From Trichoplax adhaerens (Eukaryota; Placozoa; Uniplacotomia; Trichoplacea; Trichoplacidae), in NCBI RefSeq assembly GCF_000150275.1, contig NW_002060945.1, forward strand, positions 7,507,684 to 7,571,683: a stretch of 64,000 nucleotides of DNA, given 5' to 3'. Positions 38,307-57,217 of the stretch are shown here, in pieces (position 1 is the stretch's first letter; each line of letters starts with the position of its first letter). A program made the position numbers and the translations under genes. The notes under the pieces are model-generated. The model made no database searches. It was given only the letters and a program-made list of their open reading frames with translations, and was not told where the DNA came from.

Positions 38307-39672
38307 TTACAATTCAGAAGTATTTGGATTTGGCATAGGTGAAAATTTTCGAAATAACCAATCAGCAAGGCTATACGGTAGGTAACTAATGATTAAGAAT
38401 ATCCATGCATCAGATCCAATGTAATAAAATTCGCGAGGTGCTATAGAAAAAAGAGCATCCTCAATGGCTTCAGTAACTTTATTCACCTCAGGTGAGGCTT
38501 TCCCAGCTATTGCCAGTAAGCTTTCCTCCACTTTAAAGGAATAAAGGTGAAAAAAATGAAAGATTTAACATAACTACTAGCTTATATAGCATATACTAAG
38601 TATACAATGTATAGAGATTTCCAAGATATTCATTCATTATATAACTACACTAATACTGAACGAGACTGAATTTTTTTAAACTTTCCATTTCTCTATACTG
38701 ATGCTAACACTAAACAGTTTATATTCTATTTCGATGTAAAATTTAATACTGTTTTATGCTATAAAATATGCCATATTTACAGTATTGATGAATATCTATT
38801 CGTGACTTGGATCGAGAAAATTATTAAGGTTCGGAACTATTTAATAGGTATGCCATCATGATAGAGTAATGAAGAAGTTAGCCATAATCACATGAAAATA
38901 ATTTATGGTACATAAATTTATACTTACAGCTGGTAAAAAATTTCTGATTATACGTTTTTTGCAATTGTTGGCTGAGCTTAGATTGTTTCTCCTTCAGCTC
39001 TTCTAATATTTTTGCTGGCTGTGATAAAGGTGTACGAAATAATCCAGGACACATACAACTTACTGAAACATCAAAAGGCGCCATTTCACGTCGTAAGACA
39101 TTAGAAAAGGCGATAACTCCTGCCTTGGATACACAATAGGGTGCAAAATAAAAAGGACATGCTATGCCCAAGATACTAGCAACATTAACAACTCTTCCTT
39201 TAGCTATTTTAATGAGAGGAACAAACTGGTTGCTCATTCTGATGGTGCCATAGAGATTAATATCCACGATACGATGATAATCTTCTGTGGATAACCAATC
39301 AGTAAATCCATTGATTAATATACCAGCGTTATTGACAATTCCCCATAGTCCCACATCTTTAGGTAGGGTTTTATGAACCAGTTCATAGGCCTGCTCAACC
39401 TGTTCAGCCCTCGTAATGTCCAAGATGAAAGCATGAATTGTGGAATATTTCTCGTTCAATTCCTGGACTGCATCTAGAGTTAAACAACCAGCAAAAACAT
39501 TTACTTTTTGCTGACATAAACTTTCAGCTAGTAAGCGTCCAAAACCACTATCGCAACCAGTAATTAGTACATATCTATCGGATAATCCTTCCACTTTTCC
39601 TTTAGGTTTAACCAAAAAGCAAGCATAACATAGATAAGTTAATGCTAGTAAGATAATAATGGTGATAATCAT
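38307..39672 (-). CDS. Short-chain dehydrogenase, RDH/HSD17B6-like (SDR9C type), copy 2
   Basis: Paralogue of the dehydrogenase at 28.8 kb with the same two-exon, phase-1 structure: 38928-39672 and 38307-38530, 969 nt in all, 322 residues. Both copies have a 224-nt second exon. Membrane anchor: IIILLALTYLCYACF. Cofactor motif: ITGCDSGFGR, then VFAGCLTL, LDIT and NNAG. Catalytic residues: Ser in VNVASILGI and Tyr/Lys in YCVSK, as in vertebrate RDH5. The intron (397 bp) is longer than in copy 1. The protein has diverged strongly from copy 1 in the substrate-binding C-terminal half, so the two probably differ in substrate. Both look intact. Confidence 0.94.
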
Positions 39673-39889
39673 ATCTTGAAATTGAGGATATGGTTCAACG
39701 ATGAAATAAAAATGATTAAGACGTTTGTATTTAGGTAATCCAGAATCTTATGGTCAGATTTGGAGTAGAAATTGAATGAGGTAGCAGTCAGCTGTCTTGC
39801 TATCGTGTCTGTTAGTCAAATGAATGGTAGAATTAAGTAGCAATGATGTAATTATAATTATTTCTGTTAAATGATTGAAAGACTTTGAT

Positions 39890-40900
39890 AGTAAAAAATC
39901 ATCAATTCTCTGAGGGAGCGATATGAATTGTCGATCGTGAACATTGACAGAAATGTTGACTATATAAAATATTAATGATTGAGTTGATTCCCGTGAATTT
40001 ATTCTTGGAAGATTTGTAGCATGATATAAATAGAGATTTACGATCAGAAAGATAGATATAATTGTTTCTTCCTAATAAGTGAGAAACCTTGGCAGCAAAG
40101 ATCATCGATTCTCTGAGTGGACAATATTAATTGCCGATGGTAAATATAGGCTGAAATGATAGCTAAGTAAAACAACTGTGATTGAATTGCTTCCAGAGAA
40201 TTATTTCTTCAATATCAAAAGCGTACCGTAGCTACTACTAACATCAAGGTATTCTATTCAGAAATATAAAAGGTTTCCTCTTAATGATTGGAAAATCTGG
40301 ATAGCAAGGATTATTAATTCTCTGAATGAACAATATTAATTATCGAAGGTCAATATGAACTAAAATGATAGTTAAGTAAAAAAGAGGTGGTTAAATTGAT
40401 TCCAGTAAATCTTATTTCTTCAATAGTAAAAAAATATATCTACTGTTAATATCAACGTATTTTATTCAGAAAGGTAGATATAATGATCTCCCTTAAATGA
40501 TCGGAAATCTTGATGGCAAAAATTTCAATTCTCTGAGTGAATAATATTAATTAGCGATAGTGAATATAAGCTGAAGTGATCGTAGGTAAAAATAATCGCG
40601 ATCGAATTTGTTCCAGTAAATCTTATTTCTTCAATAGTAAAGAAATATCTACTGCTAATATCAACGAATTTTATCCTGAAAGGTTGACATGATGTTTTCC
40701 TTCAAATAATCGGAAAATCTGAATGGCAAAGATCAGTTCTCTGAGTGAGCTCTATTAATTACCGGCACCGATCATTAACATTAGCAGAAATGATAACTAC
40801 GTAAAAATATGAATGAGTGGATGAATTCTAATGAGTTTTCCCTTCCAAGATGCAAGGTAAGAATTAGAGTTGAAGATCGATATCAAGTAAATAAATACAA
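39890..40900. repeat. ~210-bp degenerate minisatellite upstream of dehydrogenase copy 2
   Basis: The words AATTCTCTGAGTGA, AATATTAATT and GATTGAATT(GC) plus ATTTCTTCAATA recur in order. Anchors sit at about 39903, 40107, 40314, 40525 and 40735, giving a period of 205-211 bp and about five copies. No coding frame. Confidence 0.8.
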
Positions 40901-41092
40901 CTCGTTACCGCGTACTGTATTCAATCAAGAACGGTAGATAAACTCTATCGAAATTAAAATGTGGAAATAGATTATAATAGAAGGGAATTAACAGAACAAG
41001 GATTGCCAATCTTAACAAGGAAATGAGTTCAAAAATTGATTTCAGTAGCTTAGCTGTTTTTCTAGCTATAAACTTTTTCCCATTAAATAGGT

Positions 41093-41239
41093 GGCTGTAA
41101 TTGGCGATTTAAACTGTTTCGATGGATGGCAAAGAGAGCTAAATGCCCTTGCGATCAATTTTAATATCCGCCGATCTAGAAAAAGGTTAGGTACAATCAT
41201 TAGAAGTGAGCCAGAAATAACAAGGCAGCTTTGTGGTCA
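41093..41239 (+). CDS. Candidate internal exon, unrecognised
   Basis: A TAG acceptor is followed by an open frame (VAVIGDLNCFDGWQRELN, then RSRKRLGTIIRSEPEITR) that ends at a consensus GTAAGT donor. A strong pyrimidine-AG acceptor (TCTGTTTGCAG) follows near 41380, where the frame would stop after two codons. The splice signals are better than chance alone usually gives, but no family is recognised and no upstream exon with a start was found. It may be a leftover of a dead gene. Confidence 0.25.
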
Positions 41240-41639
41240 GTAAGTGCAATAAATAGAATAATTAATAAGTCCGGCCTCCAGTTTTGAGCTGTTTGTTCGT
41301 TGATTTTTATTTATTTATTTACTCTTAAAATACAAGTTGGCCTAAGGATAGTCCAACCGTCTATTTGTCTGTTTGCAGATTTACCTAGAATTCACCTGTA
41401 GCATACTAAGAATAAAGTATTGAAGGTGGAAAGCTACTCGGGATCGAATTATGATCTATTAGATATATGTAATGTATCTTTCAGGTTATAGTAGCGGATT
41501 CTTATAAAGGGGTCTTATTAGGAGATATCGTATTGTAAAGAGGCTTTAGTGAGGATGGCAGCGATGATGAGGAAAAACAATTCGAAATTAGGGAGTGCTT
41601 TGAGTCTACATGTATCATCTAGTTAGAATGCTCATCATG

Positions 41640-42480
41640 TTCTACGGTTCTTTGTATTACAGTTATGTATTAATTCTATCTTGTAATTATTTTAATATAC
41701 ATATATTCACTATATTATATAATTCCTTGTATTCTACCTATGAATTAATTCAATGAACTCTTGCAAATGTTTGATAATCACTATACGAGTGTACCCGAAC
41801 GTAGAACCTGTTGTGCGTGCTTGATGAATTATGTAGTGGCGACTGGCGAAATCGCTGTACGTGAAATTAAAGCAGAAGTTCATATGTTAGTATAGTGTAC
41901 AGATTACATACTGACATATGCGTATACAGTACAGCATCACTATGCATATCTGTCCTAACTATCACTGCAGATACACAGATCCTTGGAGCGATAGATGCGG
42001 GATACAATTATATTTTATATAATATAGATTATAGAATTATTTTAGTATACCTATGAATTAACTCAACTCTTGTATATATTCTTACATTCAACATCTTATG
42101 TAATTCTTTGTATTGGAAGTATCAATTCAATCAATTAATTTCTATCGTTTAAATGCTTTTAAAGTTGTCTTGTATATCTTATGCAGTTCTTAGAATTCGA
42201 TTTATAAATTAAATCTTGCAAACATGTTTTAAATTTATATTCAACATTTTAACTAATTCTTTATATCAGGCCTATAAATTAACTTCATACCCACAATTAT
42301 TTTGGAACCTTATGTTCATAATTTTATATAATTCTTATTACTAGAGCTATAAATTAAATCATATCTTGCAAATTTTTTTAGTTTTATATTCTTAATCTTA
42401 TATAATTCTTTGTACTACAACTATAAATGAACTCCTGTCTTGCAACTACTTTTAACTTTTTATATTGCTAGTACAATATT
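41640..42480. repeat. ~70-bp AT-rich degenerate repeats, interrupted
   Basis: Copies share TTATATAATTCTTTGTA, then CTATAAATTAA-like and CTTGCAA-like words. About eight copies are seen in 41640-41770 and 42010-42480. Between them 41770-42010 is unrelated sequence with several TATACGAGTGTAC-like words, so the array appears interrupted. Confidence 0.65.
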
Positions 42481-43484
42481 ATCCTAATTGATATTTATAA
42501 ACATTACTCGATAGAGAATTTACTAGTGGTCATACAGTACAACACAGTACTTATTATATGGAAATAGTACATATTGACCAGTCTTTAAATCACTTCAGCT
42601 ATTCCACAGAGCCATAAGTCTAAAAGGCTCACGACTAATTATTATTTAGAAAGTAAAAATCGACTAATGTAAGCGATAACTGCATCGCTAGAAAAAAATA
42701 AATCCTCCATATCCTAATAAATAATATAATAAACCGATATAGTATATACTGTAAAGATAGCCAGTGTCAATAATCCTGTACTGCATACACTACACTCAAT
42801 GAACGATTATACAATATCTCAAAATGAAAATTAGTCAAGAGAGAGCTTATACACTAGCAGAGCAGTAGTGCAAGTTAACTTAGAAATAAAACCTATACTT
42901 TATTGCTATTGAAAACTATAGTTTTAATTCAGAACGCAATTTTAAGTTGAATTACTCATTCACATGAAAGAAGTATGCCCATGTCAGACTCATGTCGTAT
43001 ACTGATATCGTAGATGATGCCAGTAAAGTTATGGCAATACTTTAGCTTAAGTCAATATTAAAATATTATAACGTCATCAAGTTGAGTGTTGCTAACTAAA
43101 ATCGAACACGATCAGATAGCGACTACGGTAGAATAAAATAAATTTTTGAACACATGGAACAAATTTTTTTGTACTAAAAGAATAAGAAAATAAATTGCAA
43201 GACATTACTCGTAGTTATGGAATAACACATTTTCTCTAGTAAATTCACTACAGACATCAATCCAAGTGTAAATATTCATCATGACCTAATATCATGGATA
43301 TCTAGAAACAATGGCATTATATTTTCCACAAGTTACTATTACGTTGCTACAATCACAAGATATGGTCATTAGGCTAAATTGATAGCTGTTCAAGTATCAA
43401 CTAATATGAATGGCTTGTTGTAGATAGAATGCTATACTGGTACATCTTCAATGATTTGATGTTAAAATTAAGGTTGGTTCCTTC
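42481..43484. other. 3' flank of PIP copy 1, no gene seen
   Basis: Contains the probable 3' untranslated region of PIP copy 1. Part of it (about 43050-43170) is similar to 51630-51740 and to 56480-56545 plus 56906-56950, so this flank was included in the PIP duplications. Confidence 0.55.
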
Positions 43485-47910
<4,426 letters not shown>

Positions 47911-49020
47911 GATGGTTACTTTTGGAAACAAGGTAATTGGAGATCGTGATATTGCGTGCTAATAATCCAACGTGAGGAGGAAATGAAGATCGAGGAGACA
48001 AGGGACGGAATTGCTCAAGAGATTACGTAATTTACCCGTGGTAGTGAGAAACACTCGCTAGCTTTCAAGTTAAATAAATACATAAGAAATCTACCAATTA
48101 TAATTATGTTCTATTTCGAATGGACTGATCATTATTATTCAACTATCATCATCATCATCTAATTATTTATTCAAGACCATGTGCAAAATGACTTGTCACT
48201 GTTGTTGCTTCTATTGCTGATGTACCAGTGTCGATTCGATTATCCCCGATGGCTGAGAATGAGTGAAAAGTTGCAACACTATTTTGCACACGATGCTCGT
48301 TTACACCGCGATAGAACCGACCGATTAGAATTATGTTTCATCAACCAAGAAATAGGATCAGCGATTCTAGACTGGTATTCTGTAGATTAACAAGGTTTAG
48401 GATAGCAGTCTATTTAAATCAAAACGAACTATCCATGCTGTCTTCGAGATTGCTGCAGATACACTCGTATTGTATACCAAGTATGGCCATGTTTAGAGAT
48501 TAGTAAGATTGTGATCTTACTCACCTCTAAATATTACTTTTATTATCCATCATACTACAGAAATTGACAGCAAAGGCGATCCATCTCTTTCTTTCTCTAT
48601 TTGACTACTTTGCACATATTGGCTGGCTATGATTAATGATGAAGAAATCGATTGCAAAAGCTATCGATCCATCATGTTTGTAGATCATCATGAAGGCTTT
48701 TCCCTGCAACCTGGATCGTAGAATAAGTAGACTCTATACAGTTATATGCTTTAAAGTGGGTAGTTTGCGCTGCAATGGAACTGTGGTGTGCAAAATCACC
48801 TACTGCTATTGGACTTGCTTTCTACTACAGTGGTATCAATCAAGACTATAGCAGACGCCTTGAAGAGGTGACATTTCATTTTGCACACAGTATAATCTTG
48901 TGTTGCAATACTTAGGTCTAGTTGACGCTTTGAATGGGTGACATTTCATTTTGCACACAGTACATTCTTGTGCTTCATCGTATGATATTGGCTTTTGCAG
49001 TCTAACCTTAACCTCCTATT
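47911..49020. promoter_or_regulatory. Upstream flank of PIP copy 1
   Basis: The first about 170 bp should hold the promoter. A block at about 48005-48080 (GAGATTACGTAATTTACCCG and ACTCGCTAGCTTTC) recurs at about 50935-51000 upstream of the orphan first exon, and in weaker form at 54985-55070. A word ending CATTTTGCACACAGTA occurs twice, near 48870 and 48945. An open frame at 48181-48390 lies in this duplicated flank and has no support as a gene. Confidence 0.45.
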
Positions 49021-49459
49021 CTTCCAATTGCTGAGTTGTTAACAAGGTAAGCGAAAGGTTACCTCAAGCATTAGCTAGTTATTCTAGATCTTCCATTGAC
49101 CAGCAAGGTAAATTACTGCAGTTCAATTTGGAGATTGGAATCAGTTGGTGTTAAACCACGATAGAAGTGTAAACACCTATCTCAAGCGAATGAATTGAGA
49201 GCTGCAGCTTAGTTATGCCATGAATAATGCACAACAATATTCAACCATTTCAAGCAACATCAGTCTACTGTAGTGCTAGCCAAAATGGCCAATTATGGGG
49301 GCTTATATAGAATGATAGTTGCGTTCGCTTGGATTATATCGAGGCTTATCCATCAATTGTTTCAAATGCTTCAATAGTCACATTAATAAACCCTCAACTA
49401 GGATAGAATAGTATAAAATCATAATTCGATTCATCCCTCGATATACTGCAGGCAAACGT

Positions 49460-50340
49460 CAAAAATGGATGCCTTGAAATTGTACCTGCTATCATTAATA
49501 TTATCAGGTAAATCGGATCATGGATTACCATGAGAAATATTTAATGGTATGCATGAGTTTATGTTTACTGATCAGTCGATTTTAAAGTTTCTACTTTAAT
49601 ATGGACAGGATCTAAAAAATGGCATTAATTCATCTCTTAATATTACGGTAGACAGATATAGAAAGTTAAGCCGTTGAGGGTTGTAACTTGTTATTACCGA
49701 TAATTATCGGATAGGTCAGATCATGGATTACCGTTATGGTTATTGGCATTCGATATAATTTGGATTCCTCTAATCTATCGATCACATGTTATATTTCTAT
49801 TTTAGTATTGATAAAAATTAGAAAATAAATGGTGATAATAGTTCATCTCTTGATATTGTTCTAGACAAATATCGAAAATTTAATATATAGAGAGCTGTAA
49901 CTATCATCAATATGATCGGGTAAGTTAGATCATCAGTTAACTATATTATCGCTATTCGAATTCAATATTGTGAATTTGCTTTATATTTAGGCCAGACCAG
50001 ATTCTGGATAGCCTACTCTACATGTATTGATCAGATTTCAAACATTTCATTTTATTATCGATAGAATACGCGTACAGTAAATATTGGCATTAATTCATCC
50101 CAGGATAATACCATAGATAAACATCGAAATAAATGCGCTAAGAGATGTAGTTTGCCATTTATCATTATCGGGTAGGTCAGATCAATGATTACTATTATTA
50201 TTGCGATAAACATTCATTGGTATGGATTCTTCTACGACTCTGAATCAATTAATTTAAATGTTTCAGTATTAATACCCATGCAGCTAAAATGTACTTATAA
50301 TACTAATTCATATCTTGTTATTACTATAGGCAGACACCGA
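49460..50340. repeat. ~200-220-bp minisatellite, PIP spacer family, block 1
   Basis: Repeated words include ATCGGGTAGGTCAGATCA-like, ATGGATTACCGTTAT-like, TCGATCAGATTTCAA-like and GCATTAATTCATC-like sequences. About four to five copies are present. Single copies occur at about 51400-51610 and 56220-56460, and a larger array at 60650-62480. Confidence 0.75.
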
Positions 50341-50686
50341 AAAGTTGTGCATTGAATGCAATGCAATGTCAATACCTCTGCACACCTTGTATCCATGGAT
50401 AGATATAGTACTTTCAGCTCATTACAATAGCAATAGGAAGAGAAGCACTATGTGATGCATAATACGTAGTCTGTTCAGCTTCATATAGTTTTTCAGTAAG
50501 TGGCAGTGTTTTGATTTCGGAGTGAATAAAAAGCAAGATGCACTAGTAGATGATGGCTGATCTACAATAATAAAGTCAAACGATACAAGCTGCCATCGTT
50601 ATGCATATCGTTCCACCATCCGGTTAATAGTTTATTTTTGCTTTACTTTACGCCTAATTTAGACAAGGATTAAGCAATAAACCTAC

Positions 50687-50823
50687 AGAAAGATTACCGG
50701 ATTGCCTGATACATTACCGCTCTGCTCGTAATTAATGGTATGGAGATTGGAAACTTTTAAGAAACCAATATCATAAGGCTCGATCTCAGGATAGAGATCA
50801 TCCAATACTTCTAAGCTTATCAT
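50687..50823 (-). pseudogene. Orphan first exon of PIP (alternative first exon or gene relic)
   Basis: A 137-nt exon, the same length as exon 1 of the other copies, from ATG at 50823 to a GTAGGT donor just below 50687. It encodes MISLEVLDDLYPEIEPYD and later FLKVSNLHTI and GNPVIFL, so the frame and donor are intact. No further PIP exons follow on the minus strand before exon 1 of copy 1 at 47910. Its downstream flank (50340-50680) resembles the end of intron 1 in copy 1 (47440-47770). It is either the relic of a copy that lost exons 2-9, or a working alternative first exon that could splice into copy 1. The lack of damage keeps the second option open. Confidence 0.7.
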
Positions 50824-52031
50824 GGGGGATTCTATCACTTAGCAATCGACGTGATTACCGGTAGTGGTAACGCTTGCTAGCAATCCAAGAAGAGGAGGAA
50901 ATTGGAGACTAAGATGGCAAGTGACGAAATTGCTCAAGAGATTACGTAATTTACCCGTGGAAGTGAGCAGTACTCGCTAGCTTTCAAGTGAAATAAATAA
51001 ATAAATAAATAAGGAGTGGAGAACAGATGGACATGTTTCAATATATTATTCTTTATTGTTCTTCATTAATTATAATTAATTATTCAAGACCTTGTGCAAA
51101 ATGATTTGTCACGCCTGTTGTTTTTTGCTATGGTGTGCTCTGTCTATTCTATTTGCATGATGAATGAGGATGAGTTGAAAGGTGTCAGAATATTCTGCAC
51201 GCAGTGGTAGTTTATACCGCCATAGAACCGATGGATTATACAATATTCGGCAGTATTCAATGAACTGAAGAATTGGATCAAGGATTCTACTTTCGAATTC
51301 TATGGTTTAACAAGGGTTGGGATAACGATCTATTCGAATAAAAACTAGCTATCCATGCTGTCCACCACGTTGTTCTGTATAATCAGCAATACTGTATTAA
51401 TTAATACTAGAATGTCGGAGAAGTCGGATAATGGATTACCGTTTAGTAGTATTTAATAGTACTGTATACATGCATGAGTCTACGTCGATTTCAATGTTTC
51501 CATCTTAATATGGATTGGATCTAAAAATGGCAATAATTCATCCCTTAATATTACTGTAGAAAAATATTGAAGGTTAATGCCGTGAAGCTGTAGCTAGCCA
51601 ATAGAATTATAGTAAACTTTAACTCAAATTAATGCTAATATATTGTAATGCAGTCAAGTTTGTGGAGTATTGCTAATTAAAATTGAATACAATCAGGTAG
51701 TGACCAAAGTGGAATAGAATAAACTTTTTCGACTCACCAAACAAGTTTTACTTCTAAAAGGAGAAAGGAATCAATTTTAACATAATTGCAGATAAAGCAT
51801 CTTCTCTACGAAACTCCACTATTCAGACTTTAATGCAAGTCTAATAAATATGTACGATGAAATTAATATCATAAATATATCGCTACTATGTTGATGCAAT
51901 ATTGTTGTACGACCGTTAGGTCGAATTAATAACTATTCAAGTAGCATATAAATGCTCGCTACCCATAGTATACTACTAGTGGTCATCTACAATTCTTCAT
52001 CAATTGATGTAAAACCGTAGCTGTTTCCTCT
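50824..52031. other. Spacer between orphan exon and PIP copy 2
   Basis: Includes the duplicated upstream block (50935-51000, ending in an AAATAAATAAAT run), one copy of the 200-220-bp repeat (about 51400-51610), and the duplicated 3' flank of PIP copy 2 (51600-52030). No other gene is seen. Confidence 0.5.
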
Positions 52032-54229
<2,198 letters not shown>

Positions 54230-56542
54230 CGTTGATGGTGTAATGTTATATCTGACTCACAAGGATTGTGTAGACAGGTTGAGGATGAAGGAAGGAGTTT
54301 TCTTGACAGCTTAATTACTGATGGTTACTCCAGCAGTCAGCGGTATAGAAAGAAAGTAAACCTTTAACCGTGATAATATCGTAATAAGGATAAGACTTCC
54401 ATATATATATATATATATATATATATACAGCATGTATAGCTATAACTCCTAGATATCGTTGTCTCTGATTGGCTATCATGTTTAGTACAAGATATGATAG
54501 TTATAGTAAACCACTTACAGAACGCACTGTCATAGATGGTGTAAAGTTAGAAACAAAGCGATCGCAGGTGGTGATATTTACTTGCTACCAATCCAAGGTG
54601 GCCAGTGTAACGAGGGACTAGTAAGAGAAATACTCACAAGTCTTTGCTGTGATATTAATTAAATTAAATAAATAATCAATTATGCTTATAGTATGTTGTA
54701 TTATAACTATGTCCCTGCTTGGATTGTCTCTTTATCGAGTCAATGAGAGTATTGCATGTCTTTCTATTAACTTAGTGCACAAATGCACGTACGTGATTTT
54801 CTGTGTCTTGAGAACAAAGTTCTTCATTCCCTCTATCATGGACGACTAAAAATGACTAGTGATATCTAGTAGCCCTTTGCTCTATCTACTTTCGTGGATC
54901 TCATTAATCTTACCTAAAGTCAGCTTATTAAATCTCCATAAATACTACCAATCCCCTTACTATTACAAGGAGGAAATGGAGATTTACGTATCGAGTGACG
55001 AGATTGCTCTCATTGTCATGGTATCTATAGCGGCAGGCACTCGCTAGCTTACAATAAAAATAATAAGGGAATATAGAATTCATTAATTTGGAATTATTAT
55101 CAATTATTCGGTGACGAGATTACTTAAGAGAATATGTTATACGTAGTTTTAATTATACTAACTATAAAATAACGAGGGACTAAAATGAATTAATTTGAAA
55201 TTTTCATCAATTATTCGTAAATAGATCAGCTGATACCCTGTACAAAATAGCTTGTCGTTCTTGTAGCTTCTATTTCTATTATTATAGCGTCTATTCTTGA
55301 CGAGGATAATTCGAAGAGGTGGCAGAATAGCTGCACACAATGATTAACTATTATTTTAACCGCAATAGAATGGATGGATTATATACTCAACAATTGCGTC
55401 AGGAATGATATGCTTGTATTCTGTAGTTGAACAAGAGTTGGGAACTTAGGATAACAGTATGTTTCAATGCCGTCTATTGTGGCAAAAGCCTTACTAAAAT
55501 TAATAGAAAATATAGAATTAATTAATTTGGAAAGATCATCAATTAGTCGTTAAAGGATTAGGTGAAGTCTTGTGCAAAATAACTTGTCCTGCCTGTAGCT
55601 TCTAATTCTACTGTTATACTGAGTACTCTTGATGAGGAGGGTGAATCGAAGAGGTGGCGGAGTATTCTACACACTCTGATTATTTAAACGGCCGTAGAAC
55701 TGATGGATTATAAAATCAACAATTGTATCTAGAAATTATATGTTTGTGTCCAGTGACTGAACAATTGCTAGGAATGTAGAATAGCGGTATATTTTTATTA
55801 ATGTGGTCTACAGTATTGTGGCAGAGGGGCACTCGCTAGCTTTCATTATACTAACTGTAAAATAACTAACTCCCTGTTCTTACGCTCACTGGCTAGTTCA
55901 TAAGATAAACAAGAGGTTGTTTTCAACTTTAGCTAGTCTTTTCTGATCTTCCGTTGATAAACAAGGTAAATTGCTGTAGTTCAATTTGGAAATTAGGATC
56001 AATTTGTATTCAACCTCGGTAGAACCGCAGTACCGTCCGGTAAATCATGTCTTAAATAATGATGGCTGCTATCAAATAGATTATACCAATGCCTATCCAT
56101 CAATCGTTTCAAATGCTTCAATCTTAACATTAATAAAGCCTTAACTGGTATAAAATTATATAAAATCATGATTTAATTCGTCCATTGATATACTATAGGA
56201 AAACGTCAAAAGTCAAAGCCTGAGTGTACCTACTATCATTAATATTAGAAATGTCGGGTAAGTTAGATCATGGATTACCGTTTATTATTATTTTAATAAT
56301 ATACTGTACATGAGTCTACGTCCATCAATCAGTTGATTTCAATGTTTCTATCATATGAATTGGATCCAAAATGGCATCAATTCATCCCTTAATATTACTG
56401 CAGACAGATATCAGAATTTAATGCGGTGAAAGCTGCAGCTAACCAGAAAAGTTATAGTAATACTTTGACTAAAATTAATTCTAGTATATTGTAATGCAGT
56501 CAAGGTTGTTGAGTATTGCTAATTAAAATCGAATATAATCAG
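54230..56542. other. Spacer between PIP copy 2 and the LTR, duplicated flanks
   Basis: Contains the promoter side of PIP copy 2, an AT microsatellite (54396-54426), several repeats of a block with TGCAAAATAACTTGTC, ACTCGCTAGCTT and GAATTAATTTGGAA (about 55070, 55200, 55500, 55560), and one copy of the 200-220-bp family (56220-56460). Open frames such as 54859-55047 have no support. Confidence 0.5.
54396..54426. repeat. (AT)n microsatellite
   Basis: An uninterrupted run of about fifteen AT dinucleotides upstream of PIP copy 2. Confidence 0.95.
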
Positions 56543-56547
56543 GTAAT

Positions 56548-56905
56548 TGTAACATTATGATCTTATATAGAAGATGCCTAGTATAGTAATATCCTAATAT
56601 ACGAATGCTTATTATATACCATTTAAGTACTGTATTGCATTACATTCATAATGTACGACATCATGACGACATATAGACGACATGCTATACATATAAAGAC
56701 ATTATCTCAATCTCATCTAAAACCTATAAATACCCTTGTAAGCTAACTCGTTAGTCAGTTCCTACATTCCTGCTATCTCAAATACCTTATCTATAACAAC
56801 CATATCATTGATAGCCTATAACTTGTATCTCAATAAAATCCTTTATACCTTCTATCATCGTCTACCTTAAAATACTTTACGCTACTTAAAGAAGATATTA
56901 TTACA
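56548..56905. mobile_element. Solo LTR of an LTR retrotransposon, 358 bp, 5-bp target duplication
   Basis: The element begins TGTAACATTATG and ends TATTATTACA, so it has the TG...CA ends of an LTR, with TGTAA/TTACA as the short inverted termini. It is flanked by the direct repeat GTAAT at 56543-56547 and 56906-56910. Inside, a TATA-like CTATAAATACCC lies near 56727 and an AATAAAATCC poly(A)-like signal near 56833, in the order expected of an LTR. The matching positions beside PIP copy 2 (about 51695) and copy 1 (about 43120) read straight through without the insert. No internal retroelement genes are seen, so it is a solo LTR, the usual product of LTR-LTR recombination. Confidence 0.85.
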
Positions 56906-57217
56906 GTAATGACCAATGTAGAATGGAATAAACTTTTTCGACACACCAAACAAATTTTATTACTAATAGAAGAAATTAATCCATCAAAAAAAAGTTTATT
57001 TGCAGAATAAAACATTTTCTTTACTAAATTCCATTACACAGACGTTAATGCAAGTCTAAATAATCGCGATGAAGTAAATGTCATGAATATTTCACTACTA
57101 TATTGATGCAACATTATTGTAGGGTCATTAGGTCGGATTAATAACTATTCAAGTAGATAGTATATTATACTGGTACATCTTTCATCAATTGATGTTAAAA
57201 ACGTGGCTGTTTCCTCT

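Noticed and set aside
48181-48390. A 69-codon plus-strand frame with a leucine run
   Set aside because: It begins at a non-ATG codon and lies in a duplicated PIP upstream flank whose other copies do not keep the frame.
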